This document shows, piece by piece, positions 35,401-48,599 of a stretch of 64,000 bases of DNA; the stretch's first letter is position 1; each line of letters opens with the position of its first letter. The stretch is taken from positions 1 to 64,000 of the forward strand of contig JAPYKE020000516.1 of assembly GCA_028554795.2 (NCBI GenBank), in the 5' to 3' direction. This DNA is from Sinohyriopsis cumingii. Taxonomy: Eukaryota > Mollusca > Bivalvia > Unionida > Unionidae. The position numbers were made by a program, and so were the translations under genes. The notes beneath the pieces are model-generated. The model ran no database searches. It was given only the letters and a program-made list of their open reading frames with translations, and had not been told where the DNA came from.

Positions 35401-35699
35401 ATACAGGAAAGTCAAGTGACAATGTACTAAATTAGAATATATTACTATAAGCAATCTTATTCATGAGGGAAATAACAATTTTGCATATTGCAAGTGAATA
35501 CAGCCAAATGTGGTCACACAGATCAACTATAGGTACCAATAAATCCTATATCATCAACTAAATGTGAAAATCTGATCCCCAAAACTTGTAAACAAGGATG
35601 GAAAATTGCATATGTGGGACATATACAATGTACTTGTTAAGATCAAATGGGCAAACATAATTCAAATGATCTGTTTGAACATTTATAGTGTATTTTTAA
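32477..35699 (+). repeat. Repeat unit 11, class A
   Basis: 3223 bp, class A at all markers and indistinguishable by eye from units 3 and 5 although it begins about 19 kb after unit 5. It is followed by B', as unit 5 is. Confidence 0.97.
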
Positions 35700-38600
35700 G
35701 AGTGTTGGTTACCAATTATTAAGCTCATTGATTCAGTGGAATCAGATATCAGCTGATGCTTCAATACCGCACTCTCTCAAAGTACCAAATTGAAATATGT
35801 TACCATACATAGGCATATTCATGATGAAAATAACATTTTGGGATATTTTCAGTGCACACAGCCAGAAATGTGCCTTACAGATTCACTATAGGTACAATTG
35901 TCAGCCTATATGATGTACTGAATGTGAACTTTTGATCCCAAACATTCTAAAATGTATTGATATTTGTTCAGGTGGGATATGTAACCATGTTAAGATCACT
36001 TATACAAAGTTAAGTACAAATAATCTGTTTGAATATTTCTTATGTCACTTTTAAAGTGTCAGTTAACAAATATTATTAGTAATTAATAATGCATGATAAA
36101 GCAAGATGGATCATTAGAATTCCCATAACATCATATTGGCCACAATGACACACTACACCAATCAATATCTTAACCAAACTGAACAATAAAATAGAATTCA
36201 TTCTGTGTTCAACTTAACATCATTTTGCTCTTTTCTTACATCCAAGGGTAAATATACCTGGGGAAAGCATATTTTATCCCTTGGACCTGTATTTCATTCA
36301 CAGACAGTGTAAAATGATTAAGTAGAGAACTTGAGTAGGTTCTATTATAAAGTTTTCATCACAGTCCTCTAACTAAATACCTTATAACTATGTTTATAAA
36401 CAATTACTAAAGGCTATACAAGCAGATATGTGTTACTCAGGAAGTGACCTCATCATAAACACAGAAATTAACTGCTTGGAGCCGTAATAAATAGTCTGAA
36501 TGGCCAATACAAAATATAATTTTATCTTCATGTATTTAAAATGAAGGTCTCATTTTGACTTACAAAAATATTTTCTTTGACAAAATGTGACAAATATCCA
36601 ACATTGGAGCTTGTATATGGTGTAGGAATATATACATACTGATAACATTTAATATCATTCAAAAAAATGTGATATATGTGCATTTTGGGAGGAAACTTTA
36701 TTAAAATTTTTAAATAAAAATTAATTTTTTACTTTTAATTTCATTCTTATATTTTCAAAGTCAATATACCTAACATATTCAAATTTCATGTGTCTATCAT
36801 TACTAATAAAGATTTTATACCAATTTAACTTTACTCCAATACTGCACTGACAGGATATAGAACACAATTAATTTTACTATATGTTCTCTACATTTGTTTC
36901 TCAGTACTGACCTTTCCACTGTGTGACAATCAATGCAAATCATATGTTAATCTAAAATACCTTCAAAGATGACTTCACAGTGAAGTTCTTGTCAAAGGTT
37001 GACCTGCTCTTTTTTGAGATACTGGACTGTCAACATAGCAGCATGTAAACAGAACACAGATTTCACTTCCGAATCATCACCAAGGCCTTATTACTCACTG
37101 AGCGCTGTCGCCAAAATACACACAGACAACAACACCCTGAGCTCAAATTATCAAGAATAAATGGTTACCTTTAAATCCCTACCAAAAATGCATAAATAAA
37201 ACTCTTCTATCTCCACCAAAATAAGAGAGGAACAAATATTCTAAAAATAGACTAGAAATACATTCGTGGGTACTGAACTGGAAGTATTAATTGTGATGTA
37301 ATTCCTGACAGGCTCCATGTTTTAAGCCAATTTTAGTCAAACTTTTATATTTGCATGCTATACCTATTTCAACTTTATACATGAAGTCTTTTTGAAATTC
37401 CTTGCAAACAAAACATGTGACACCTGTCAGAAAGTATGTAGTGCTGGTGTTCCACAGGGTGCAAGGTCTAGTCCAAGTGCTCTTGAGAAGCCAAAACTAA
37501 ATTTGCTATATCTTCCTTAATTATAGAAATTTTTCAATGCAGTAAAAACCAAATTATAATACAAGACAAGCCCTGTCTGAAAATATGTTTGAAATTTATC
37601 AATATTGATAAATCAAATTTTAATCGCAATTTAAATAAACATTTAAGTTTTAAAGAGTAAATTGTTATTGAAAACTTAAATTTTTATACAAGTTTTAAAA
37701 CACAGATTGACAAATTTTAGACAGAAAAATTGACTAATGAATGGTATTTAAAACAAATGGTAGTCTGGGTTTGTACAACTGATAACATTTTTCCCATGGA
37801 TAGTGAAACAACATAGCTCATAGTGATTTTGGCAGTAAACCGCTATATGCCTGTCCAGATACATATTGGTGTACACACTAAAGAAACAAAGCCAGGTACT
37901 ATGTTCCACATTTATTGTGTCAGGTACTTAGGCAGTTGTTTCCATAACTAATAGCACATTCAGATTTAAAGTTCTGATGGGACCACTACCATGTTTTATA
38001 GCAAAAATGCATTCCATTTCAATGTCGATAACTACAAAAGGTGACAATGGGATAGGAAAATAGTTTCTAGGGAGGCTCTACCTTACTAAAAAATGGTGCT
38101 GATCTCTCTCGTGAAGACCTAAGCCAAGTCTCTGAGGTGCTATATATCAGTGTGGTGATATAAACTAGTCTTGGCCACTTATGGCAGTACACTGCACATG
38201 CCCTTATAAAACCTTGCTATCACCGCCGGACTATTGGAGAGCTTCCAAGCTGTTCCAACTCTAACACACTGTTCCAGATACCAGGCTAAACCGGAAAAGA
38301 TACAATATGTTTCACTTAATTCTCAAAAACAGTAAGATCTAGGTAAATGAAGTTAAAATGTGTTAGATATGGTGATTTCAAGATAACATTAAGGTTGCAA
38401 GCATGGGGGAAAATATTAAACTTGACAGAGTGACACTCAGAAATGTGAAGCAATGGCCATGCATTAAAGTGATAAATTCATCCTAAAAATATATCAGGTT
38501 TCTAGAAGCATATTTAACCATTTACAGCTTAAATAACTAATCAGGTAGACTATGTATCATAAAGTTTAAGGCAATGTTGAGGCAGTGAGGTTTGATCATT

Positions 38601-38924
38601 GGTGCAAACATTAGTACATACCAGTATACAGGAAAGTCAAGTGACAATGTACTAAAGTAGAATATATTACTATAAGCAATCTTATTCATGAGGGAAATAA
38701 CAATTTTGCATATTGCAAGTGAATACAGCCAAATGTGGTCACACAGATCAACTATAGGTACCAATAAATCCTATATCATCAACTAAATGTGAAAATCTGA
38801 TCCCCAAAACTTGTAAACAAGGATGGAAAATTGCATATGTGGGACATATACAATGTACTTGTTAAGATCAAATGGGCAAACATAATTCAAATGATCTGTT
38901 TGAACATTTATAGTGTATTTTTAA
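35700..38924 (+). repeat. Repeat unit 12, class B'
   Basis: 3225 bp, B' marks as in unit 6, plus ATTCAAAAAAATGTG near 36657, AAATCAAATTTTAA near 37611 and ATTTAAGTTTT near 37640. It has GTATGTAGTGC where units 6, 13 and 14 have GTATGTATTGC. Confidence 0.97.
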
Positions 38925-41900
38925 GAGTGTTGGTTACCAATTATTAAGCTCATTGATTCAGTGGAATCAGATATCAGCTGATGCTTCAATACCGCACTCT
39001 CTCAAAGTACCAAATTGAAATATGTTACCATACATAGGCATATTCATGATGAAAATAACATTTTGGGATATTATCAGTGCACACAGCCAGAAATGTGCCT
39101 TACAGATTCACTATAGGTACAATTGTCAGCCTATATGATGTACTGAATGTGAACTTTTGATCCCAAACATTCTAAAATGTATTGATATTTGTTCAGGTGG
39201 GATATGTAACCATGTTAAGATCACTTATACAAAGTTAAGTACAAATAATCTGTTTGAATATTTCTTATGTCACTTTTAAAGTGTCAGTTAACAAATATTA
39301 TTAGTAATTAATAATGCATGATAAAGCAAGATGGATCATTAGAATTCCCATAACATCATATTGGCCACAATGACACACTACACCAATCAATATCTTAACC
39401 AAACTGAACAATAAAATAGAATTCATTCTGTGTTCAACTTAACATCATTTTGCTCTTTTCTTACATCCAAGGGTAAATATACCTGGGGAAAGCATATTTT
39501 ATCCCTTGGACCTGTATTTCATTCACAGACAGTGTAAAATGATTAAGTAGAGAACTTGAGTAGGTTCTATTATAAAGTTTTCATCACAGTCCTCTAACTA
39601 AATACCTTATAACAATGTTTATAAACAATTACTAAAGGCTATACAAGCAGATATGTGTTACTCAGGAAGTGACCTCATCATAAACACAGAAATTAACTGC
39701 TTGGAGCCGTAATAAATAGTCTGAATGGCCAATACAAAATATAATTTTATCTTCATGTATTTAAAATGAAGGTCTCATTTTGACTTACAAAAATATTTTC
39801 TTTGACAAAATGTGACAAATATCCAACATTGGAGCTTGTATATGGTGTAGGAATATATACATACTGATAACATTTAAAATCATTCCAAAAAATATTATAT
39901 ATGTGCATTTTGGGAGGAAACTTTATTCAAATTTTTAAATAAAAATTAATTTTTTACTTTTAATTTCATTCTTATATTTTCAAAGTCAATATACCTAACA
40001 TATTCAAATTTCATGTGTCTATCATTACTAATAAAGATTTTATACCAATTTAACTTTACTCCAATACTGCACTGACAGGATATAGAACACAATTAATTTT
40101 ACTATATGTTCTCTACATTTGTTTCTCAGTACTGACCTTTCCACTGTGTGACAATCAATGCAAATCATATGTTAATCTAAAATACCTTCAAAGATGACTT
40201 CACAGTGAAGTTCTTGTCAAAGGTTGACCTGCTCTTTTTTGAGATACTGGACTGTCAACATAGCAGCATGTAAACAGAACACAGATTTCACTTCCGAATC
40301 ATCACCAAGGCCTTATTACTCACTGAGCGCTGTCGCCAAAATACACACAGACAACAACACCCTGAGCTCAAATTATCAAGAATAAATGGTTACCTTTAAA
40401 TCCCTACCAAAAATGCATAAATAAAACTCTTCTATCTCCACCAAAATAAGAGAGGAACAAATATTCTAAAAATAGACTAGAAATACATTCGTGGGTACTG
40501 AACTGGAAGTATTAATTGTGATGTAATTCCTGACAGGCTCCATGTTTTAAGCCAATTTTAGTCAAACTTTTATATTTGCATGCTATACCTATTTCAACTT
40601 TATACATGAAGTCTTTTTGAAATTCCTTGCAAACAAAACATGTGACACCTGTCAGAAAGTATGTATTGCTGGTGTTCCACAGGGTGCAAGGTCTAGTCCA
40701 AGTGCTCTTGAGAAGCCAAAACTAAATTTGCTATATCTTCCTTAATTATAGAAATTTTTCAATGCAGTAAAAACCAAATTATAATACAAGACAAGCCCTG
40801 TCTGAAAATATGTTTGAAATTTATCAATATTGATAAATTAAATTTTAATCGCAATTTAAATAAACATTTAAATTTTAAAGAGTAAATTGTTATTGAAAAC
40901 TTAAATTTTTATACAAGTTTTAAAACACAGATTGACAAATTTTAGACAGAAAAATTGACTAATGAATGGTATTTAAAACAAATGGTAGTCTGGGTTTGTA
41001 CAACTGATAACATTTTTCCCATGGATAGTGAAACAACATAGCTCATAGTGATTTTGGCAGTAAACCGCTATATGCCTGTCCAGATACATATTGGTGTACA
41101 CACTAAAGAAACAAAGCCAGGTACTATGTTCCACATTTATTGTGTCAGGTACTTAGGCAGTTGTTTCCATAACTAATAGCACATTCAGATTTAAAGTTCT
41201 GATGGGACCACTACCATGTTTTATAGCAAAAATGCATTCCATTTCAATGTCGATAACTACAAAAGGTGACAATGGGATAGGAAAATAGTTTCTAGGGAGG
41301 CTCTACCTTACTAAAAAATGGTGCTGATCTCTCTCGTGAAGACCTAAGCCAAGTCTCTGAGGTGCTATATATCAGTGTGGTGATATAAACTAGTCTTGGC
41401 CACTTATGGCAGTACACTGCACATGCCCTTATAAAACCTTGCTATCACCGCCGGACTATTGGAGAGCTTCCAAGCTGTTCCAACTCTAACACACTGTTCC
41501 AGATACCAGGCTAAACCGGAAAAGATACAATATGTTTCACTTAATTCTCGAAAACAGTAAGATCTAGGTAAATGAAGTTAAAATGTGTTAGATATGGTGA
41601 TTTCAAGATAACATTAAGGTTGCAAGCATGGGGGAAAATATTAAACTTGACAGAGTGACACTCAGAAATGTGAAGCAATGGCCATGCATTAAAGTGATAA
41701 ATTCATCCTAAAAATATATCAGGTTTCTAGAAGCATATTTAACCATTTACAGCTTAAATAACTAATCAGGTAGACTATGTATCATAAAGTTTAAGGCAAT
41801 GTTGAGGCAGTGAGGTTTGATCATTGGTGCAAACATTAGTACATACCAGTATACAGGAAAGTCAAGTGACAATGTACTAAAGTAGAATATATTACTATAA

Positions 41901-42149
41901 GCAATCTTATTCATGAGGGAAATAACAATTTTGCATATTGCAAGTGAATACAGCCAAATGTGGTCACACAGATCAACTATAGGTACCAATAAATCCTATA
42001 TCATCAACTAAATGTGAAAATCTGATCCCCAAAACTTGTAAACAAGGATGGAAAATTGCATATGTGGGACATATACAATGTACTTGTTAAGATCAAATGG
42101 GCAAACATAATTCAAATGATCTGTTTGAACATTTATAGTGTATTTTTAA
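38925..42149 (+). repeat. Repeat unit 13, mosaic A/B'
   Basis: 3225 bp. Class A-like GATATTATCAG is followed by B-like ATGTCACTTTT and CACAGAAATT, then A-like TTTAAAATC and AATATTATATATG near 39877-39902, then B' marks to the end. A private change is TTATTCAAATT near 39925. The alternation suggests exchange between classes. Confidence 0.96.
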
Positions 42150-45100
42150 GAGTGTTGGTTACCAATTATTAAGCTCATTGATTCAGTGGAATCAGATATC
42201 AGCTGATGCTTCAATACCGCACTCTCTCAAAGTACCAAATTGAAATATGTTACCATACATAGGCATATTCATGATGAAAATAACATTTTGGGATATTATC
42301 AGTGCACACAGCCAGAAATGTGCCTTACAGATTCACTATAGGTACAATTGTCAGCCTATATGATGTACTGAATGTGAACTTTTGATCCCAAACATTCTAA
42401 AATGTATTGATATTTGTTCAGGTGGGATATGTAACCATGTTAAGATCACTTATACAAAGTTAAGTACAAATAATCTGTTTGAATATTTCTTATGTCATTT
42501 TTAAAGTGTCAGTTAACAAATATTATTAGTAATTAATAATGCATGATAAAGCAAGATGGATCATTAGAATTCCCATAACATCATATTGGCCACAATGACA
42601 CACTACACCAATCAATATCTTAACCAAACTGAACAATAAAATAGAATTCATTCTGTGTTCAACTTAACATCATTTTGCTCTTTTCTTACATCCAAGGGTA
42701 AATATACCTGGGGAAAGCATATTTTATCCCTTGGACCTGTATTTCATTCACAGACAGTGTAAAATGATTAAGTAGAGAACTTGAGTAGGTTCTATTATAA
42801 AGTTTTCATCACAGTCCTCTAACTAAATACCTTATAACTATGTTTATAAACAATTACTAAAGGCTATACAAGCAGATATGTGTTACTCAGGAAGTGACCT
42901 CATCATAAACACAGAAATTAACTGCTTGGAGCCGTAATAAATAGTCTGAATGGCCAATACAAAATATAATTTTATCTTCATGTATTTAAAATGAAGGTCT
43001 CATTTTGACTTACAAAAATATTTTCTTTGACAAAATGTGACAAATATCCAACATTGGAGCTTGTATATGGTGTAGGAATATATACATACTGATAACATTT
43101 AATATCATTCAAAAAAATGTGATATATGTGCATTTTGGGAGGAAACTTTATTAAAATTTTTAAATAAAAATTAATTTTTTACTTTTAATTTCATTCTTAT
43201 ATTTTCAAAGTCAATATACCTAACATATTCAAATTTCATGTGTCTATCATTACTAATAAAGATTTTATACCAATTTAACTTTACTCCAATACTGCACTGA
43301 CAGGATATAGAACACAATTAATTTTACTATATGTTCTCTACATTTGTTTCTCAGTACTGACCTTTCCACTGTGTGACAATCAATGCAAATCACATGTTAA
43401 TCTAAAATACCTTCAAAGATGACTTCACAGTGAAGTTCTTGTCAAAGGTTGACCTGCTCTTTTTTGAGATACTGGACTGTCAACATAGCAGCATGTAAAC
43501 AGAACACAGATTTCACTTCCGAATCATCACCAAGGCCTTATTACTCACTGAGCGCTGTCGCCAAAATACACACAGACAACAACACCCTGAGCTCAAATTA
43601 TCAAGAATAAATGGTTACCTTTAAATCCCTACCAAAAATGCATAAATAAAACTCTTCTATCTCCACCAAAATAAGAGAGGAACAAATATTCTAAAAATAG
43701 ACTAGAAATACATTCGTGGGTACTGAACTGGAAGTATTAATTGTGATGTAATTCCTGACAGGCTCCATGTTTTAAGCCAATTTTAGTCAAACTTTTATAT
43801 TTGCATGCTATACCTATTTCAACTTTATACATGAAGTCTTTTTGAAATTCCTTGCAAACAAAACATGTGACACCTGTCAGAAAGTATGTATTGCTGGTGT
43901 TCCACAGGGTGCAAGGTCTAGTCCAAGTGCTCTTGAGAAGCCAAAACTAAATTTGCTATATCTTCCTTAATTATAGAAATTTTTCAATGCAGTAAAAACC
44001 AAATTATAATACAAGACAAGCCCTGTCTGAAAATATGTTTGAAATTTATCAATATTGATAAATTAAATTTTAATCGCAATTTAAATAAACATTTAAATTT
44101 TAAAGAGTAAATTGTTATTGAAAACTTAAATTTTTATACAAGTTTTAAAACACAGATTGACAAATTTTAGACAGAAAAATTGACTAATGAATGGTATTTA
44201 AAACAAATGGTAGTCTGGGTTTGTACAACTGATAACATTTTTCCCATGGATAGTGAAACAACATAGCTCATAGTGATTTTGGCAGTAAACCGCTATATGC
44301 CTGTCCAGATACATATTGGTGTACACACTAAAGAAACAAAGCCAGGTACTATGTTCCACATTTATTGTGTCAGGTACTTAGGCAGTTGTTTCCATAACTA
44401 ATAGCACATTCAGATTTAAAGTTCTGATGGGACCACTACCATGTTTTATAGCAAAAATGCATTCCATTTCAATGTCGATAACTACAAAAGGTGACAATGG
44501 GATAGGAAAATAGTTTCTAGGGAGGCTCTACCTTACTAAAAAATGGTGCTGATCTCTCTCGTGAAGACCTAAGCCAAGTCTCTGAGGTGCTATATATCAG
44601 TGTGGTGATATAAACTAGTCTTGGCCACTTATGGCAGTACACTGCACATGCCCTTATAAAACCTTGCTATCACCGCCGGACTATTGGAGAGCTTCCAAGC
44701 TGTTCCAACTCTAACACACTGTTCCAGATACCAGGCTAAACCGGAAAAGATACAATATGTTTCACTTAATTCTCGAAAACAGTAAGATCTAGGTAAATGA
44801 AGTTAAAATGTGTTAGATATGGTGATTTCAAGATAACATTAAGGTTGCAAGCATGGGGGAAAATATTAAACTTGACAGAGTGACACTCAGAAATGTGAAG
44901 CAATGGCCATGCATTAAAGTGATAAATTCATCCTAAAAATATATCAGGTTTCTAGAAGCATATTTAACCATTTACAGCTTAAATAACTAATCAGGTAGAC
45001 TATGTATCATAAAGTTTAAGGCAATGTTGAGGCAGTGAGGTTTGATCATTGGTGCAAACATTAGTACATACCAGTATACAGGAAAGTCAAGTGACAATGT

Positions 45101-45374
45101 ACTAAAGTAGAATATATTACTATAAGCAATCTTATTCATGAGGGAAATAACAATTTTGCATATTGCAAGTGAATACAGCCAAATGTGGTCACACAGATCA
45201 ACTATAGGTACCAATAAATCCTATATCATCAACTAAATGTGAAAATCTGATCCCCAAAACTTGTAAACAAGGATGGAAAATTGCATATGTGGGACATATA
45301 CAATGTACTTGTTAAGATCAAATGGGCAAACATAATTCAAATGATCTGTTTGAACATTTATAGTGTATTTTTAA
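42150..45374 (+). repeat. Repeat unit 14, class B'
   Basis: 3225 bp. It has the A-like GATATTATCAG and ATGTCATTTTT in its first 350 bp, then B' marks throughout, including ATTCAAAAAAATGTG as in unit 12. The private CACATGTTAAT lies near 43391. Confidence 0.97.
43776..43967 (+). pseudogene. Possible LINE reverse-transcriptase relic, B' version
   Basis: This is the equivalent 64-codon stretch in unit 14. GTATGTATTGC reads V-C-I-A before GVPQG, closer to the hydrophobic-Ala-GVPQG pattern of jockey-like enzymes than the Ser form of class A. The GVPQG codons begin at 43896. The same reservations apply as for the copy in unit 1. Confidence 0.35.
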
Positions 45375-48300
45375 GAGTGTTGGTTACCAATTATTAAGCT
45401 CATTGATTCAGTGGAATCAGATATCAGCTGATGCTTCAATACCGCACTCTCTCAAAGTACCAAATTGAAATATGTTACCATACATAGGCATATTCATGAT
45501 GAAAATAACATTTTGGGATATTATCAGTGCACACAGCCAGAAATGTGCCTTACAGATTCACTATAGGTACAATTGTCAGCCTATATGATGTACTGAATGT
45601 GAACTTTTGATCCCAAACATTCTAAAATGTATTGATATTTGTTCAGGTGGGATATGTAACCATGTTAAGATCACTTATACAAAGTTAAGTACAAATAATC
45701 TGTTTGAATATTTCTTATGTCATTTTTAAAGTGTCAGTTAACAAATATTATTAGTAATTAATAATGCATGATAAAGCAAGATGGATCATTAGAATTCCCA
45801 TAACATCATATTGGCCACAATGACACACTACACCAATCAATATCTTAACCAAACTGAACAATAAAATAGAATTCATTCTGTGTTCAACTTAACATCATTT
45901 TGCTCTTTTCTTACATCCAAGGGTAAATATACCTGGGGAAAGCATATTTTATCCCTTGGACCTGTATTTCATTCACAGACAGTGTAAAATGATTAAGTAG
46001 AGAACTTGAGTAGGTTCTATTATAAAGTTTTCATCACAGTCCTCTAACTAAATACCTTATAACTATGTTTATAAACAATTACTAAAGGCTATACAAGCAG
46101 ATATGTGTTACTCAGGAAGTGACCTCATCATAAACACATACATTAACTGCTTGGAGCCGTAATAAATAGTCTGAATGGCCAATACAAAATATAATTTTGT
46201 CTTCATGTATTTAAAATGAAGGTCTCATTTTGACTTACAAAAATATTTTCTTTGACAAAATGTGACAAATATCCAACATTGGAGCTTGTATATGGTGTAG
46301 GAATATATACATACTGATAACATTTAATATCATTCCAAAAAATATTATATATGTGCATTTTGGGAGGAAACTTTATTAAAATTTTTAAATAAAAATTAAT
46401 GTTTTACTTTTAATTTCATTCTTATATTTTCAAAGTCAATATACCTAACATATTCAAATTTCATGTGTCTATCATTACTAATAAAGATTTTATACCAATT
46501 TAACTTTACTCAAATACTGCACTGGCAGGATATAGAACACAATTAATTGTATTATATGTTCTCTACATTTGTTTCTCAGTACTGACCTTTCCACTGTGTG
46601 ACAATCAATGCAAATCATATGTTAATCTAAAATACCTTCAAAGATGACTTCACGGTGAAGTTCTTGTCAAAGGTTGACCTGCTCTTTTTTGAGATACTGG
46701 ACTGTCAACATAGCAGCATGTAAACAGAACACAGATTTCACTTCCGAATCATCACCAAGGCCTTATTACTCACTGAGCGCTGTCGCCAAAATACACACAG
46801 ACAACAACACCCTGAGCTCATATTATCAAGAATAACTGGTTACCTTTAAATCCCTACCAAAAATGCATAAATAAAACTCTTCTATCTCCACCAAAATAAG
46901 AGAGGAACAAATATTCTAAAAATAGACTAGAAATACATTCGTGGGTACTGAACTGGAAGTATTAATTGTGATGTAATTCCTGACAGGCTCCATGTTTTAA
47001 GCCAATTTTAGTCAAACTTTTATATTTGCATGCTATACCTATTTCAACTTTATACATGAAGTCTTTTTGAAATTCCTTGCAAACAAAACATGTGACACCT
47101 GTCAGAAAGTATGTAGTGCTGGTGTTCCACAGGGTGCAAGGTCTAGTCCAAGTGCTCTTGAGAAGCCAAAACTAAATTTGCTATATCTTCCTTAATTATA
47201 GAAATTTTCCAATGCAGTAAAAACCAAATTGTATTACAAGACAAGCCCTGTCTGAAAATATGTTTGAAATTTATCAATATTGATAAATTAAATCTTAATC
47301 GCAATTTAAATAAACATTTAAATTTTAAAAAGTAAATCGTTATTGAAAACTTAAATTTTTATACAAGTTTTAAAACACAGATTGACAAATTTTAGACAGA
47401 AAAGTTGACTAATGAATGGTATTTAAAACAAATGGTAGTCTGGGTTTGTACAACTGATAACATTTTTCCCAGGGATAGTGAAGCAACATAGCTCATAGTG
47501 ATTTTGGCAGTAAACCGCTATATGCCTGTCCAGATACATATTGGTGTACACACTAAAGAAACAATGCCAGGTGCTATGTTCCACATTTATTGTGTCAGGT
47601 ACTTAGGCAGTTGTTTCCATAACTAATAGCACATTCAGATTTAAAGTTCTGATGGGACCACTACCATGTTTTATAGCAAAAATGCATTCCATTTCAATGT
47701 CGATAACTACAAAAGGTGACAATGGGATAGGAAAATAGTTTCTAGGGAGGCTCTACCTTACTAAAAAATGGTGCTGATCTCTCTCGTGAAGACCTAAGCC
47801 AAGTCTCTGAGGTGCTATATATCAGTGTGGTGATATAAACTAGTCTTGGCCACCTATGGCAGTACACTGCACATGCCCTTATAAAACCTTGCTATCACCG
47901 CCGGACTATTGGAGAGCTTCCAAGCTGTTCCAACTCTAACACACTGTTCCAGATACCAGGCTAAACCGGAAAAGATACAATATGTTTCACTTAATTCTCG
48001 AAAACAGTAAGATCTAGGTAAATGAAGTTAAAATGTGTTAGATATGGTGATTTCAAGATAACATTAAGGTTGCAAGCATGGGGGAAAATATTAAACTTGA
48101 CAGAGTGACACTCAGAAATGTGAAGCAATGGCCATGCATTAAAGTGATAAATTCATCCTAAAAATATATCAGGTTTCTAGAAGCATATTTAACCATTTAC
48201 AGCTTAAATAACTAATCAGGTAGACTGTGTATCATAAAGTTTAAGGCAATGTTGAGGCAGTGAGGTTTGATCATTGCTGCAAACATTAGTACATACCAGT

Positions 48301-48599
48301 ATACAGGAAAGTCAAGTGACAATGTACTAAATTAGAATATATTACTATAAGCAATCTTATTCATGAGGGAAATAACAATTTTGCATATTGCAAGTGAATA
48401 CAGCCAAATGTGGTCACACAGATCAACTATAGGTACCAATAAATCCTATATCATCAACTGAATGTGAAAATCTGATCCCCAAAACTTGTAAACAAGGATG
48501 GAAAATTGCATATGTGGGACATATACAATGTACTTGTTAAGATCAAATGGGCAAACATAATTCAAATGATCTGTTTGAACATTTATAGTGTATTTTTAA
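45375..48599 (+). repeat. Repeat unit 15, mosaic C/E-like
   Basis: 3225 bp. The front is class C (CACATACATT near 46135, AATAACTGG near 46832). From about 47330 it turns E-like with AAATCGTTATTG and GATAGTGAAGCAAC. Private changes include CACTGGCAGG near 46520, AATTGTATTA near 46546, TTGTATTACAAG near 47229, AAATCTTAATC near 47290 and CACCTATGGC near 47851. Confidence 0.96.
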
